64,000 nt of DNA. Origin: Rhodospirillales bacterium 24-66-33 (GTDB lineage: Bacteria > Pseudomonadota > Alphaproteobacteria > Reyranellales > Reyranellaceae). The notes beneath the pieces were generated by a model that saw nothing but the letters and a program-made list of their open reading frames with translations, searched no databases and had not been told where the DNA came from. Both the position numbers and the translations under genes were made by a program. How positions within the stretch are numbered: position 1 is the first letter of the stretch; each line of letters starts with the position of its first letter. The DNA lies in contig NCHQ01000003.1 in assembly GCA_002281855.1 (NCBI GenBank), forward strand, positions 186,001-250,000, written 5' to 3'. Of this stretch, positions 54,289 through 64,000 are shown piece by piece.

Positions 54289-55874
54289 TCCCTCTCGAGT
54301 ACATGCCGCCGCTGATGTTCGGCGGCCTCATCGTCTTCATGATCATCGGCTACCCGGTCGCCTTCTCACTCTGCGCGGTCGGCTTCTTCTTCGGTTTCCT
54401 GTCGATCGAGATGGGCTACTTCACGATGGCCTTCATGCAGGCCATCCCGGGCCGCGTGTTCGGCAGCATCCTGTCGAACGAGTTGCTGCTCGCCATCCCG
54501 TTCTTCACCTTCATGGGCGCCATCCTGGAAAAATGCGGGCTCGCGGAGGACATGCTCGAATCGATGGGCCAGCTCTTCGGTCCCATCAAGGGCGGACTGG
54601 GCTATTCGACGATCATCGTGGGCTTCATCCTCGGCGCCATCACCGGCACCGTGGCCGCCCAGGTCATCGCGATGGCCATGATCACCCTGCCGGTGATGAT
54701 GCGCTACAAGTACGACATGCGGTACGCGACCGGGGTGCTGGCCGCGTCGGGCACGATCACGCAGCTCGTCCCGCCGTCGCTTGTGCTGATCGTCCTGGCC
54801 GACCAGCTCGGCAAGTCGGTGGGCGACATGTATCTCGGCGCCTGGGGCCCATCGCTGCTCCAGATCGCTCTGTTTGCAGGCTACACATTCTACCTGACGC
54901 TGGTGAAGCCCGAGGCACTGCCGCCGGTGCCACGAACGCTGTTCGGCAAGGCGCTTCTGGTCAAGTGCGCCTGGGGCATCATTCCGGCAGCCGTCCTGAT
55001 CTTCCTGGTGCTGGGCACCATCATGATGGGGCTGGCGACGCCGACCGAGGCCGGCGCGATGGGCACGATCGGCGCGATCGTCCTTGCGGTGGTGCGCAAC
55101 GCACCGCTCACGAAGTTCGACCGCATCATGTTCTTCGGCGGCTGCGCCGCCGCGATCATCGGTGCCCTGATCGGCATCGTCGCCTTCAAGTCGCTCGCCT
55201 TCCAGGTCGCCTTCACCGTCATGTTTGCCGCGGTCATCTGGCTGTGCTGGCGGGCCTGGCAGGTGAAGGACCTGCGGGACCTGATCGTGCAGGCGCTCCA
55301 GGCGACGATGCGCATCACGGCGATGGTGGCCTTCATTCTGGTCGGCGCGACCTGCTTCTCGATCACCTTCCAGGGTGTCGATGGCAATCAATGGGTCGAG
55401 CATCTGATGTCGAACCTGCCCGGCGGCGTCTGGGGTTTCCTGATCGTCGTGAACCTGTTCGTCTTCTTCCTCGCCTTCTTCCTCGACTTCTTCGAGATCG
55501 CCTTCATCATCATCCCGATGCTGGCGCCGGTCGCGCAGAAGCTGCTGACACCGGTGGTGGGAGCCGATGCTGCCCTCATCTGGTTCGGCGTCATGCTCTG
55601 CGTGAACATGCAGACCTCCTTCATGCATCCGCCCTTCGGCTTCGCGCTGTTCTACCTGCGCAGCGTGGCGCCAAAGGAAGTGAAGAGTTCTGACATCTAT
55701 TGGGGATCGATCCCCTGGGTGCTTCTGCAACTCATCATGGTGGCGATCGTGATCTTCTTGCCGCAGACCGTCACTTTCTTCCTGGACAAGCCTCACGGGA
55801 TCGATCCCACCACGATCAAGATCGAACTCCAGCCACCACCCGCAGAAGACTCGGCCCCGCCGGTCTTCAAGTAG
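54285..55874 (+). CDS. dctM: TRAP transporter large permease (DctM)
   Basis: A 529-residue inner-membrane protein with about twelve to fourteen helices. MFGGLIVFMIIGYPVAFSL and FFTFMGAILEKCGLAEDMLE are DctM landmarks, as are the two helical hairpins TGTVAAQVIAMAMITLPVMM and GASGTITQLVPPSL-like ASGTITQLVPPSLVL. It is longer than DctM of E. coli relatives (about 430 residues) because of an extra helical segment at ~270-330. It carries the Na+- or H+-driven translocation path. A shared terminator follows 12 bases after its stop. Confidence 0.92.
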   Translation: MIPLEYMPPLMFGGLIVFMIIGYPVAFSLCAVGFFFGFLSIEMGYFTMAFMQAIPGRVFGSILSNELLLAIPFFTFMGAILEKCGLAEDMLESMGQLFGPIKGGLGYSTIIVGFILGAITGTVAAQVIAMAMITLPVMMRYKYDMRYATGVLAASGTITQLVPPSLVLIVLADQLGKSVGDMYLGAWGPSLLQIALFAGYTFYLTLVKPEALPPVPRTLFGKALLVKCAWGIIPAAVLIFLVLGTIMMGLATPTEAGAMGTIGAIVLAVVRNAPLTKFDRIMFFGGCAAAIIGALIGIVAFKSLAFQVAFTVMFAAVIWLCWRAWQVKDLRDLIVQALQATMRITAMVAFILVGATCFSITFQGVDGNQWVEHLMSNLPGGVWGFLIVVNLFVFFLAFFLDFFEIAFIIIPMLAPVAQKLLTPVVGADAALIWFGVMLCVNMQTSFMHPPFGFALFYLRSVAPKEVKSSDIYWGSIPWVLLQLIMVAIVIFLPQTVTFFLDKPHGIDPTTIKIELQPPPAEDSAPPVFK

Positions 55875-55886
55875 AACGAAGACAAA

Positions 55887-55914
55887 AAAAGCCCCGCCAA
55901 CCGGCGGGGCTTTT
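55887..55914. terminator. bidirectional intrinsic terminator
   Basis: AAAAGCCCCGCC and GGCGGGGCTTTT flank the loop AACC. The T-run on the plus strand ends dctQM, and the A-run becomes a U-run on the minus strand, ending the first dctP gene, whose stop lies 16 bases away. Confidence 0.92.
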
Positions 55915-55930
55915 CAATTGAACGGTTCGC

Positions 55931-57034
55931 TCAGCGGCCTTGTGCCGACATCGCGAAGTTGAAGTTGTCGAAAGTGTTCTCGGCCACGCGGAACCACAGG
56001 TTCTCGTCCGACCGGAAGGTCTTGAGGCTGTCGTAGATCTTCTTGAACTTCGGATCCTTGGCCGCCAGTTCGTCGTAGAACTTGTAGGATTCGAGGAAGC
56101 ACGGCTCGAGCACGGCGCGCGGAAACGGCCGTAGTTCGGTGCCGGCCGCCACGAGACGGCGCAGCGCCGGCGGATTGCCGGCATCGTACTTGGGAACCAT
56201 CCAGGAGGTGACCCGGCCAGCCGCGGCCTCGACCATCGCCTGATAGGGCTTGGGCAGCTTCGCCCACGCGTCGTTGTTGATGTAGAGCGAGCCGACGGAG
56301 GCGCCTTCCCACCAGCCCGGATAGTAGTAGTACTTGGCAACCTTGTTGAAGCCGAGCTTTTCGTCGTCGTAGGGGCCGACCCATTCGCAGGCGTCGATCG
56401 TGCCCTTCTCGAGCGCCGGATAGATGTCGCCGCCGGCGATCTGCTGCGGCACGACCCCGAGGCGCGTGAGGATCAGGCCGGCGAAGCCGCCGACGCGGAA
56501 CTTCAGGCCCTTCATGTCGTCCATCGACTTGATTTCCTTGCGGAACCAGCCGCCCATCTGACAGCCCGTGCCGCCGAAGGTGAAGGAGCGGAAGTTGTAC
56601 TCCTTGTAGAAGTCGTTGATCAGTTCGTGCCCGCCGCCGAACTCAAGCCAGGCGTAATACTGGCGCTGGTTCATCGTGAACGGCAGGCCGGTCTCGAACA
56701 CGAAGTTCGGATGCTTGCCGAAATAGTAGTAAGCGGCAGTCTGGCCGGCCTCGACGGTGCCGTTCTGCACCGCATCGGCCACCTGCAGGCCGGGAACGAT
56801 TTCACCGGCGGCGAACGGACGGATCTGGAATTTTCCGTCCGACATTTCAGCGATGATCTTCGCGAACAGTTCGGATCCGCCATAGAGCGTGTCGAGCGAC
56901 TTGGGGAAGCTCGATGTCAGACGCCATTTAACTTCCGGCATGCTCTGCGCGATGGCCGGCGCGGCTACCGTCGTGGCCGCTGCAACTCCCGCGGCACCAA
57001 CGCCCGCGGTCCTGATGAATTTCCTGCGCTGCAT
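55931..57034 (-). CDS. TRAP transporter binding protein DctP, paralogue 1
   Basis: A 367-residue periplasmic binding protein with twin-arginine signal [20 protein letters not shown] and cleavage near AIAQS. The mature start MPEVKWRLTSSFPKSLDTLYG, the Arg-bearing GLKFRVGGFAG block that usually contacts the ligand carboxylate, and [24 protein letters not shown] identify the DctP class. It is convergent with dctQM and is the nearest receptor for it. Compared with paralogues 2 and 3 it has Cys and Leu changes near the ligand region (TGCQMGG, GLILTRLG). It has its own terminator. Confidence 0.92.
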   Translation of the reverse strand: MQRRKFIRTAGVGAAGVAAATTVAAPAIAQSMPEVKWRLTSSFPKSLDTLYGGSELFAKIIAEMSDGKFQIRPFAAGEIVPGLQVADAVQNGTVEAGQTAAYYYFGKHPNFVFETGLPFTMNQRQYYAWLEFGGGHELINDFYKEYNFRSFTFGGTGCQMGGWFRKEIKSMDDMKGLKFRVGGFAGLILTRLGVVPQQIAGGDIYPALEKGTIDACEWVGPYDDEKLGFNKVAKYYYYPGWWEGASVGSLYINNDAWAKLPKPYQAMVEAAAGRVTSWMVPKYDAGNPPALRRLVAAGTELRPFPRAVLEPCFLESYKFYDELAAKDPKFKKIYDSLKTFRSDENLWFRVAENTFDNFNFAMSAQGR

Positions 57035-57183
57035 ATTTCGTTTCCTCCCGTGGTTGCCTTTATGGCCCCCTTCAGCGGCTGCAACACTGGCATGCACAAT
57101 TGAATTTGGAAAGCGTCCGACTACCGGAATTTCCTTAAATATCTGCAATCTTCGGGTGATCGCGGCGTTCGCCCGCGCAAGAA

Positions 57184-57207
57184 AAAGCCCCGCCGAAGCG
57201 GGGCTTT
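57184..57207 (-). terminator. intrinsic terminator of dctP paralogue 2
   Basis: On the minus strand AAAGCCCCGC, a TTCG loop and GCGGGGCTTT are followed by further T. The structure begins 20 bases after the stop of the gene at 57228. The gap 57035-57183 upstream of paralogue 1 presumably holds that gene's promoter, which I cannot delimit. Confidence 0.9.
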
Positions 57208-57227
57208 CGACCGGCGCGAGCCGGGGT

Positions 57228-58334
57228 CTAGAGCTTGTTGGCCGCGGATTGGCGCGCCATGAAGTTGTCGAAGGTGTTCTCGGCCACCCGGAACCAGAGA
57301 ACTTCTTCGTTCCGGAAGGGCTTCCAGGAATCGTAAACCTTCTTGAACTTGGGATTCTTGGCGATGGTCTCGGCATAGAGTTCGTTCGCAGCGCCGAAAC
57401 ATGCCTCCATCACAGCCTGCGGAAACGGCAGGAACTTCGTTCCGGCCGCCACCAATTCGCGAAGCGCGCGCGGATTTTGGGCATCGTACTTGGCGACCGA
57501 CCAGCTCACCGTGTCGCCCGACGCCACCGTGATCGCTTCCTTGTACATCGGTGGCAGGGACTCGAATGCCTTCTCGCCGCAGTAGAGCGACAGGGCGGCA
57601 CAACCTTCCCACCAGCCCGGGTAGTAATAGTACGGCGCGACCTTGTTGAAGCCGAGCTTCTGGTCGTCGTACGGGCCGACCCATTCGGCGGCGTCGATCG
57701 TTCCCTTCTCCAGCGCCGGATAGATGTCGCCGCCGGCGATCTGCTGCGGCACGACGCCAAGCTTGGCCATGACCTGACCGGCGAAGCCGCCGATGCGCAT
57801 CTTCACGCCCTTCATATCCTCGGGCGTCTTGATCTCCTTGCGCCACCAACCGCCCATCTGGGCGCCGGTATGGCTCATCAGGAAGGAGACCAGCTTGTAC
57901 TCCTTGTAGAATTCCCGCATCAGCTCGAGCCCGCCGCCGAAATAGACCCAAGCATTGTGCTGGCGAGTGTTGAGGCCGAACGGCAGTGCCGTGTCGAAGG
58001 CGAAGGTCGGATCCTTGCCGACATAATAATAGGCCGCGGTGTGGCCGCACTCGACGGTCTCGTTCTGGACGGCGTCGACGACCTGCAGGCCGGGGACGAT
58101 TTCCCCGGCGGCGAAAACTCGGATCTGGAACTTGTTGTCGGTCAGCGCGGCGACGCGCTTGGCGAAGTACTCGCCGGCGCCATAGATCGTGTCGAGCGAC
58201 TTCGGGAAGCTCGATGCCATGCGCCACTTCACCTCGGGCATGGACTGGGCGACTGCCGGAGCCGCGAGGGCGCCGGCCGCAGCCACGGTCGCACCGCCGA
58301 CACCGGCCGTGCGCAGGAATTTGCGACGCTGCAT
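57228..58334 (-). CDS. TRAP transporter binding protein DctP, paralogue 2
   Basis: A 368-residue binding protein with twin-arginine signal MQRRKFLRTAGVGGATVAAA and cleavage near AVAQS. It shares long identical blocks with its two neighbours ([52 protein letters not shown]). The ligand-Arg block reads GVKMRIGGFAG, with Met/Ile changes that may shift specificity. It has its own terminator, so it is transcribed independently. The likely ligand is an organic acid, not specified further. Confidence 0.92.
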   Translation of the reverse strand: MQRRKFLRTAGVGGATVAAAGALAAPAVAQSMPEVKWRMASSFPKSLDTIYGAGEYFAKRVAALTDNKFQIRVFAAGEIVPGLQVVDAVQNETVECGHTAAYYYVGKDPTFAFDTALPFGLNTRQHNAWVYFGGGLELMREFYKEYKLVSFLMSHTGAQMGGWWRKEIKTPEDMKGVKMRIGGFAGQVMAKLGVVPQQIAGGDIYPALEKGTIDAAEWVGPYDDQKLGFNKVAPYYYYPGWWEGCAALSLYCGEKAFESLPPMYKEAITVASGDTVSWSVAKYDAQNPRALRELVAAGTKFLPFPQAVMEACFGAANELYAETIAKNPKFKKVYDSWKPFRNEEVLWFRVAENTFDNFMARQSAANKL

Positions 58335-58463
58335 TTGACTATCTCCCTAATATTCTTGCTTGCTGGACACACGAATTTTGCCAAGCGAACAAACTTTGTT
58401 GGCGCGGTTATCGCACAGCGCAACGGGGATGAAAAGCAGTCGCCCGATGCCTGCGAGTAAAGA

Positions 58464-58487
58464 AAAACCCCGCCGAAGCGGGGTTTT
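58464..58487 (-). terminator. intrinsic terminator of dctP paralogue 3
   Basis: On the minus strand AAAACCCCGC, a TTCG loop and GCGGGGTTTT are followed by TCT. It begins 23 bases after the stop of the gene at 58511. It resembles the terminator after paralogue 2 (same loop and core), as expected for duplicated units. Confidence 0.9.
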
Positions 58488-58510
58488 CCAGATCTCACAG
58501 GGGCTTGGCC

Positions 58511-60516
<2,006 letters not shown>

Positions 60517-60517
60517 G

Positions 60518-62758
60518 TCAATCCTTGAAGCGTTTGGCTCGCGGCCAGCCCTTCTCCGGCATGCGCCCGGCCTGCGCACGCTCGCCCCGCCAGAACTTCA
60601 ATTCAGCGGCCGGAATGACGCGATTGGCCCAGGCCAGGCCAGCTGAGAGAATGAAGGCCTGCGCATCCGACAGATAGTCGCCCTTGGACTTCTGCAGCAG
60701 CACGCCCCTGCCCCGGCCCATCTCCGGCACCTGATCGAGCGGGAAGATCAGCAGCTTGCGCCCCTCGCTCAGCACGGCGATCTGGTTCGCGCCGTCAGGC
60801 ACGACACTCAGCACCTGCGCCTTCTCCTTGTCGGCGAGGTTCAGGACCTGCTTGCCGTTCTTCGTCTGCGCCACGACCTCGTCTTCCGGGACGATGAAGC
60901 CGCGGCCGGCATCAGACGCGACCAGGAACCTGCGGCCACCCTTGAAGACGTCGACCTGGACGATGTCCTGCTCGTTGCCCAGCTCGATCATCAGCCGGAT
61001 CGGCTCGCCATGGCCTCGGGCGCTCGGGAGGCGATCGCAGCCCACCGTGTAGAAGCGGCCGTTGGATCCGAAGAGCAGGATCTTGTCGGTCGACTGGGCA
61101 TGGATGGCGAAGCGTGCCGTATCGCCTTCCTTGTACTTGAGTTCGCCGGCAGCCTTGTCGTCGAGATGGCCCTTGGCGGCACGGATCCAGCCCTTCTCGG
61201 ACAGGACAACCGTGATCGGCTCGCGCTCGACGAAGTCCTCGATCGCATGCTCGATCTCGGCCGGCGCGTCGGCCAGTTCGGTACGACGACGTCCAAGCTC
61301 GGTCTTGCCGCCGAACTTCTTCTTCGTTTCACGCACCTCTTCGGCGATGGCGTCCCATTGAAGGCCCTCGTCCTTGAGCAGGGCCTTGAGATCCTTGCGC
61401 TCGGCGCTGAGCTTCTTGTGCTCGCCGCGGATCTCGAACTCCTCGAGCCGACGCAGGGCGCGCAGGCGCATGTTCAGGATCGCCTCGGCCTGCATGTCGG
61501 TGAGCCCGAAAGCCTTGATCATCTTGGGCTTGGGCTCGTCCTCCTCGCGGATGATCTTGATCAGCTCGTCGAGGTTCAGATAGGCGATCAGGTAGCCGTC
61601 GAGAATCTCCAGCCGCCGCTCGATCGCGGCCAGCCGGAAAGTCGACCGACGCACCAGCACCTCGCGCCGATGATCGAGGAAGGCCTGCAGCGCCTCGCGC
61701 AGGTCCATGACCCGGGGCGTGTTGTCCTTGTCGAGGACATTGAGATTCAGGGGAAAACGCGTTTCGAGGTCGCTGAGCTTGAAGAGCTGCTCCATCAGGA
61801 GCTCGGCCGGCACGTTGCCGGTCTTCGGCTCGAGCACGATGCGCACGTCGTCAGCCGACTCGTCGCGCACATCCTCGAGGATCGGCAGCTTTTTGGCGTT
61901 GATGATCTCGGCGATCCGCTCGATCAGCTTTCCCTTCTGGACCTGATACGGGATCTGCGTGACGACGATGCGGTACTGGCCGCGCGGGAGTTGTTCGACC
62001 TCCCATCTGGCGCGCAGGCGGAAGGCGCCACGCCCGGTCCTGTAGGCCTCGACAATGGCCTCGCGCGGCTCGACCAGGATGCCACCGGTCGGAAAGTCCG
62101 GCCCCTTCACGAGGTCGACCAAGGTCTCGATGCGCGAGTTGGGCGTCTTGATGAGATGCAGCAGCGCGTCGCAGAGCTCGCCGACATTGTGCGGCGGGAT
62201 CGAGGTCGCCATGCCGACGGCGATGCCGGCGGCCCCGTTGGCCAGCAGGTTCGGGAAACCGCCCGGCAGGACGATCGGCTCTTCCGTCGAGCCGTCGTAG
62301 TTGGGCCGGAAGTCGACGGCGTTCTCGTCGATGCCGCCCAGCAGCGCCTCGGCCACCTCGGTGAGGCGCGCCTCGGTGTAACGCATCGCGGCAGGATTAT
62401 CGCCGTCGATGTTGCCGAAGTTCCCCTGGCCCTCGATCAGCGGATAGCGGGCGGCGAATTCCTGCGCGAGGCGCACCAGCGCGTCGTAGATCGATTGGTC
62501 GCCGTGCGGATGATACTGGCCGATCACGTCGCCGACGACGCGGGCGCTCTTCTTGAAGGCGCTGTTCGGATCGAGCCGCAGCTGGCGCATCGCATACATC
62601 AGCCGGCGGTGCACAGGCTTCAGCCCGTCGCGCACGTCCGGCAGCGACCGCGACATGATCGTCGACAGCGCATAGGAGAGATAGCGCTCGCGGAGCGCGT
62701 CTCCGAATTGCACTGGCTTCACTTCGGCCAGTTGGACGACGTTGTTGCGCTTTGCCAT
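60518..62758 (-). CDS. parC: DNA topoisomerase IV subunit A
   Basis: A 746-residue type IIA topoisomerase subunit that breaks and rejoins DNA to decatenate chromosomes. [17 protein letters not shown], the quinolone-region [13 protein letters not shown], the catalytic tyrosine in [12 protein letters not shown] and the GrlA-type C-terminal beta-pinwheel (~490-730) are visible. The GyrA box of gyrase is absent and the order with uppP/recO fits ParC. At the E. coli Ser80 and Glu84 positions it has Gln and Asp. The recO gene lies 52 bases upstream, in the same direction. Confidence 0.94.
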   Translation of the reverse strand: MAKRNNVVQLAEVKPVQFGDALRERYLSYALSTIMSRSLPDVRDGLKPVHRRLMYAMRQLRLDPNSAFKKSARVVGDVIGQYHPHGDQSIYDALVRLAQEFAARYPLIEGQGNFGNIDGDNPAAMRYTEARLTEVAEALLGGIDENAVDFRPNYDGSTEEPIVLPGGFPNLLANGAAGIAVGMATSIPPHNVGELCDALLHLIKTPNSRIETLVDLVKGPDFPTGGILVEPREAIVEAYRTGRGAFRLRARWEVEQLPRGQYRIVVTQIPYQVQKGKLIERIAEIINAKKLPILEDVRDESADDVRIVLEPKTGNVPAELLMEQLFKLSDLETRFPLNLNVLDKDNTPRVMDLREALQAFLDHRREVLVRRSTFRLAAIERRLEILDGYLIAYLNLDELIKIIREEDEPKPKMIKAFGLTDMQAEAILNMRLRALRRLEEFEIRGEHKKLSAERKDLKALLKDEGLQWDAIAEEVRETKKKFGGKTELGRRRTELADAPAEIEHAIEDFVEREPITVVLSEKGWIRAAKGHLDDKAAGELKYKEGDTARFAIHAQSTDKILLFGSNGRFYTVGCDRLPSARGHGEPIRLMIELGNEQDIVQVDVFKGGRRFLVASDAGRGFIVPEDEVVAQTKNGKQVLNLADKEKAQVLSVVPDGANQIAVLSEGRKLLIFPLDQVPEMGRGRGVLLQKSKGDYLSDAQAFILSAGLAWANRVIPAAELKFWRGERAQAGRMPEKGWPRAKRFKD

Positions 62759-62810
62759 GGACCAGCGTGACGAGGGGAAGAGCCGCAGTTCCTGCCGTGG
62801 CCCGATTGTT

Positions 62811-63527
62811 CTAGCGTTGGAGCGATTCCATAAATCTCGACCGGGCGGGAGGCAAGGGCTTGTTGTGCGGCCAAAAAACGTGCCGCTCCAGGAAGAATCC
62901 CGTCAGATCCAGACCCTGGAGCAGCGCTTCCTCGTCCGACGGCAGCCCCCCGGTGGATAGAAAGCCCGGCAGCGGCAGCAGCTTCTCCTTATAGGGTCCG
63001 GCGGCCGCTCGGGAGACGGCTCGGCCCGTCTTGGGCGAGACATAGCCCAGGTCCTCGGTCGAGCCCGTGGCCGCGCATTTCTCGAGATCGAGGCCGAAGC
63101 CCAGCTCCTGCAGCAGGCCCAGCTCGAGCCGGACGTAGATCGTCGGCCACCCGGGGTGGCCGAGTGAGCCCAGGAACGCCCGGAACCCGTCGAACATCGC
63201 GGGGTGCGGCTCCCGCTCGGGCAGGGCGGCGTCGATGATGGCGCAGGCCGCCGCCAGCCCGGCCAGCTCCGAGGCGTCGTCCATGGCGCGCGCCGCATGC
63301 GGCTCGCGCAGTTCGCCCGAGTAATTGCCGAGCTGTTCGGCAAGCCTGCCCCGCCAGGCGACTTCGACCAGGTTGCCGGACTGCCAGATGGGACGGGCCC
63401 GCCGCGAGACGCCGCCGGGGACGAATCCGGAATGGCGCCCATGATCGCGCGTCAGCAGCGACACGACGAGGCCCGTCTCGCCGTGAGACCGCGCCGTCAG
63501 CACGATGCCTTCGCCGTTCCATTCCAT
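62811..63527 (-). CDS. recO: DNA repair protein RecO
   Basis: A 238-residue protein of the RecFOR pathway. The N-terminal OB-fold [31 protein letters not shown] and the helical C-terminal half ([18 protein letters not shown], then [13 protein letters not shown]) are typical of alphaproteobacterial RecO. It anneals single strands and helps RecR load RecA. ATG 63527 (MEWNGEG) is the normal start; the long in-frame upstream extension is antisense to the neighbouring phosphatase gene. It precedes parC on the same strand. Confidence 0.92.
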   Translation of the reverse strand: MEWNGEGIVLTARSHGETGLVVSLLTRDHGRHSGFVPGGVSRRARPIWQSGNLVEVAWRGRLAEQLGNYSGELREPHAARAMDDASELAGLAAACAIIDAALPEREPHPAMFDGFRAFLGSLGHPGWPTIYVRLELGLLQELGFGLDLEKCAATGSTEDLGYVSPKTGRAVSRAAAGPYKEKLLPLPGFLSTGGLPSDEEALLQGLDLTGFFLERHVFWPHNKPLPPARSRFMESLQR

Positions 63528-63570
63528 GCCCGTGTATGCCCCGCCCGGGCAAATCGCGCTAGGTTGCGCC

Positions 63571-64000
63571 ATGGCGAAACGACCGGGGCCGATATCGAGA
63601 CGGCGGGCCTTGCAGGGCGCAGGCGCGCTCGCCGCCCTGCCCTCTCGTGTGTTCGCCCAGACCGCCGCCGCCGCGCGGCCACGCCTGATGCAGGGCGTCC
63701 AATCCGGCGATGTCGGGAGCAACGGCGTGACCCTGTGGAGCCGCGCCGACCGGCCGGCACGCATGATCGTCGAATATGCCACGACCGAGAGTTTCACCGA
63801 CGCCCGCCGGATCGAGGGGCCGCTCGCGCTCGAAGGGACCGGTTTCACGTCACGCCTGCGTCTCGGCGACTTGCCGCCGGGGCAGACGATCTTCTATCGC
63901 ATTGCCTATGCCGATCAGGCCGACGCGAGCGCGACGAGCGATTGGATGCGGGGCCGCTTCCGCACGCCTTCCGCAGCCGCAGGAGATGTGAGCTTCGTAT
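63571..64000 (+). CDS. PhoD-like alkaline phosphatase, 5' part
   Basis: An ATG at 63571 opens a frame of 143 codons running off the window. Translation gives a twin-arginine signal (ISRRRALQGAGALAALP, cleavage near VFAQT), then LMQGVQSGDVGSNGVTLWSRADRPARM and LRLGDLPPGQTIFYRI, the N-terminal Fn3-like domain of PhoD phosphatases/phosphodiesterases. The catalytic metal site lies beyond the window. It is divergent from recO, with 43 bases between the two starts. Confidence 0.85.
   Translation, partial: MAKRPGPISRRRALQGAGALAALPSRVFAQTAAAARPRLMQGVQSGDVGSNGVTLWSRADRPARMIVEYATTESFTDARRIEGPLALEGTGFTSRLRLGDLPPGQTIFYRIAYADQADASATSDWMRGRFRTPSAAAGDVSFV

Overview
This 64 kb window is high-GC chromosomal DNA with tight gene packing, many ATGA/GTGA start-stop overlaps and GTG/TTG starts. 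It looks alphaproteobacterial. The grounds are the dnaX-ybaB-recR block with an SRP RNA just upstream, bpt, uppP beside parC and recO, and an unusual load of ABC, TRAP and tripartite (Bug-type) substrate-binding proteins. A heterotroph of the Rhodospirillales/Reyranella kind would fit, but the genus is a guess. I see no tRNA, rRNA, CRISPR array, insertion sequence or prophage.

Layout. 0-5.6 kb: 3' end of a 2-oxoacid:ferredoxin oxidoreductase beta gene, a small membrane protein, a cupin plus XRE-cupin regulator pair, a BacA/YddA-type ABC exporter and rsmB. 5.6-10 kb: a Tau/Ssu-like ABC importer in one operon with a TRZ/ATZ-type amidohydrolase. 10-16 kb: an EamA transporter, a FUSC/HlyD efflux pair, and a hybrid histidine kinase with a stand-alone receiver. 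16-24 kb: an Old Yellow Enzyme, NudC, a 975-aa FAD/Fe-S dehydrogenase, an orphan TctC-type binding protein and a GntR regulator. The regulator is divergent from a serine-glyoxylate aminotransferase across a clear operator palindrome.

24-32 kb: a seven-gene operon of polysaccharide deacetylase, M81 metallopeptidase and a dipeptide-type ABC importer. 32-33.5 kb: a secreted protein of unknown function with a His/Cys arrangement resembling clan CD (caspase/gingipain) peptidases. 33.6-37.5 kb: an Fbp-type ABC importer. 37.5-44 kb: a Pot-type ABC importer in one operon with a cyanuric acid hydrolase/barbiturase-family enzyme and a SelA-like PLP enzyme. 44-48.7 kb: hyuA-hyuB (hydantoinase/oxoprolinase), divergent from that operon, then an SDR protein lacking the catalytic Tyr. 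48.7-53.6 kb: a PCuAC-like protein, SRP RNA, dnaX, ybaB, recR, a DUF4126 protein and bpt. 53.7-59.7 kb: a TRAP transporter (DctQM) and three tandem DctP paralogues, each with its own terminator. 59.7-64 kb: uppP, parC, recO and the start of a PhoD-like phosphatase.

The window reads mainly as import-and-open-the-ring catabolism. Several importers are coupled to hydrolases of cyclic amides or ureides: a TRZ/ATZ-type amidohydrolase, an AtzD/barbiturase-type ring opener and HyuAB. The best candidates for something undescribed are the Pot-AtzD-SelA operon facing HyuAB, and the caspase-like secreted protein. Substrates cannot be assigned from sequence alone.
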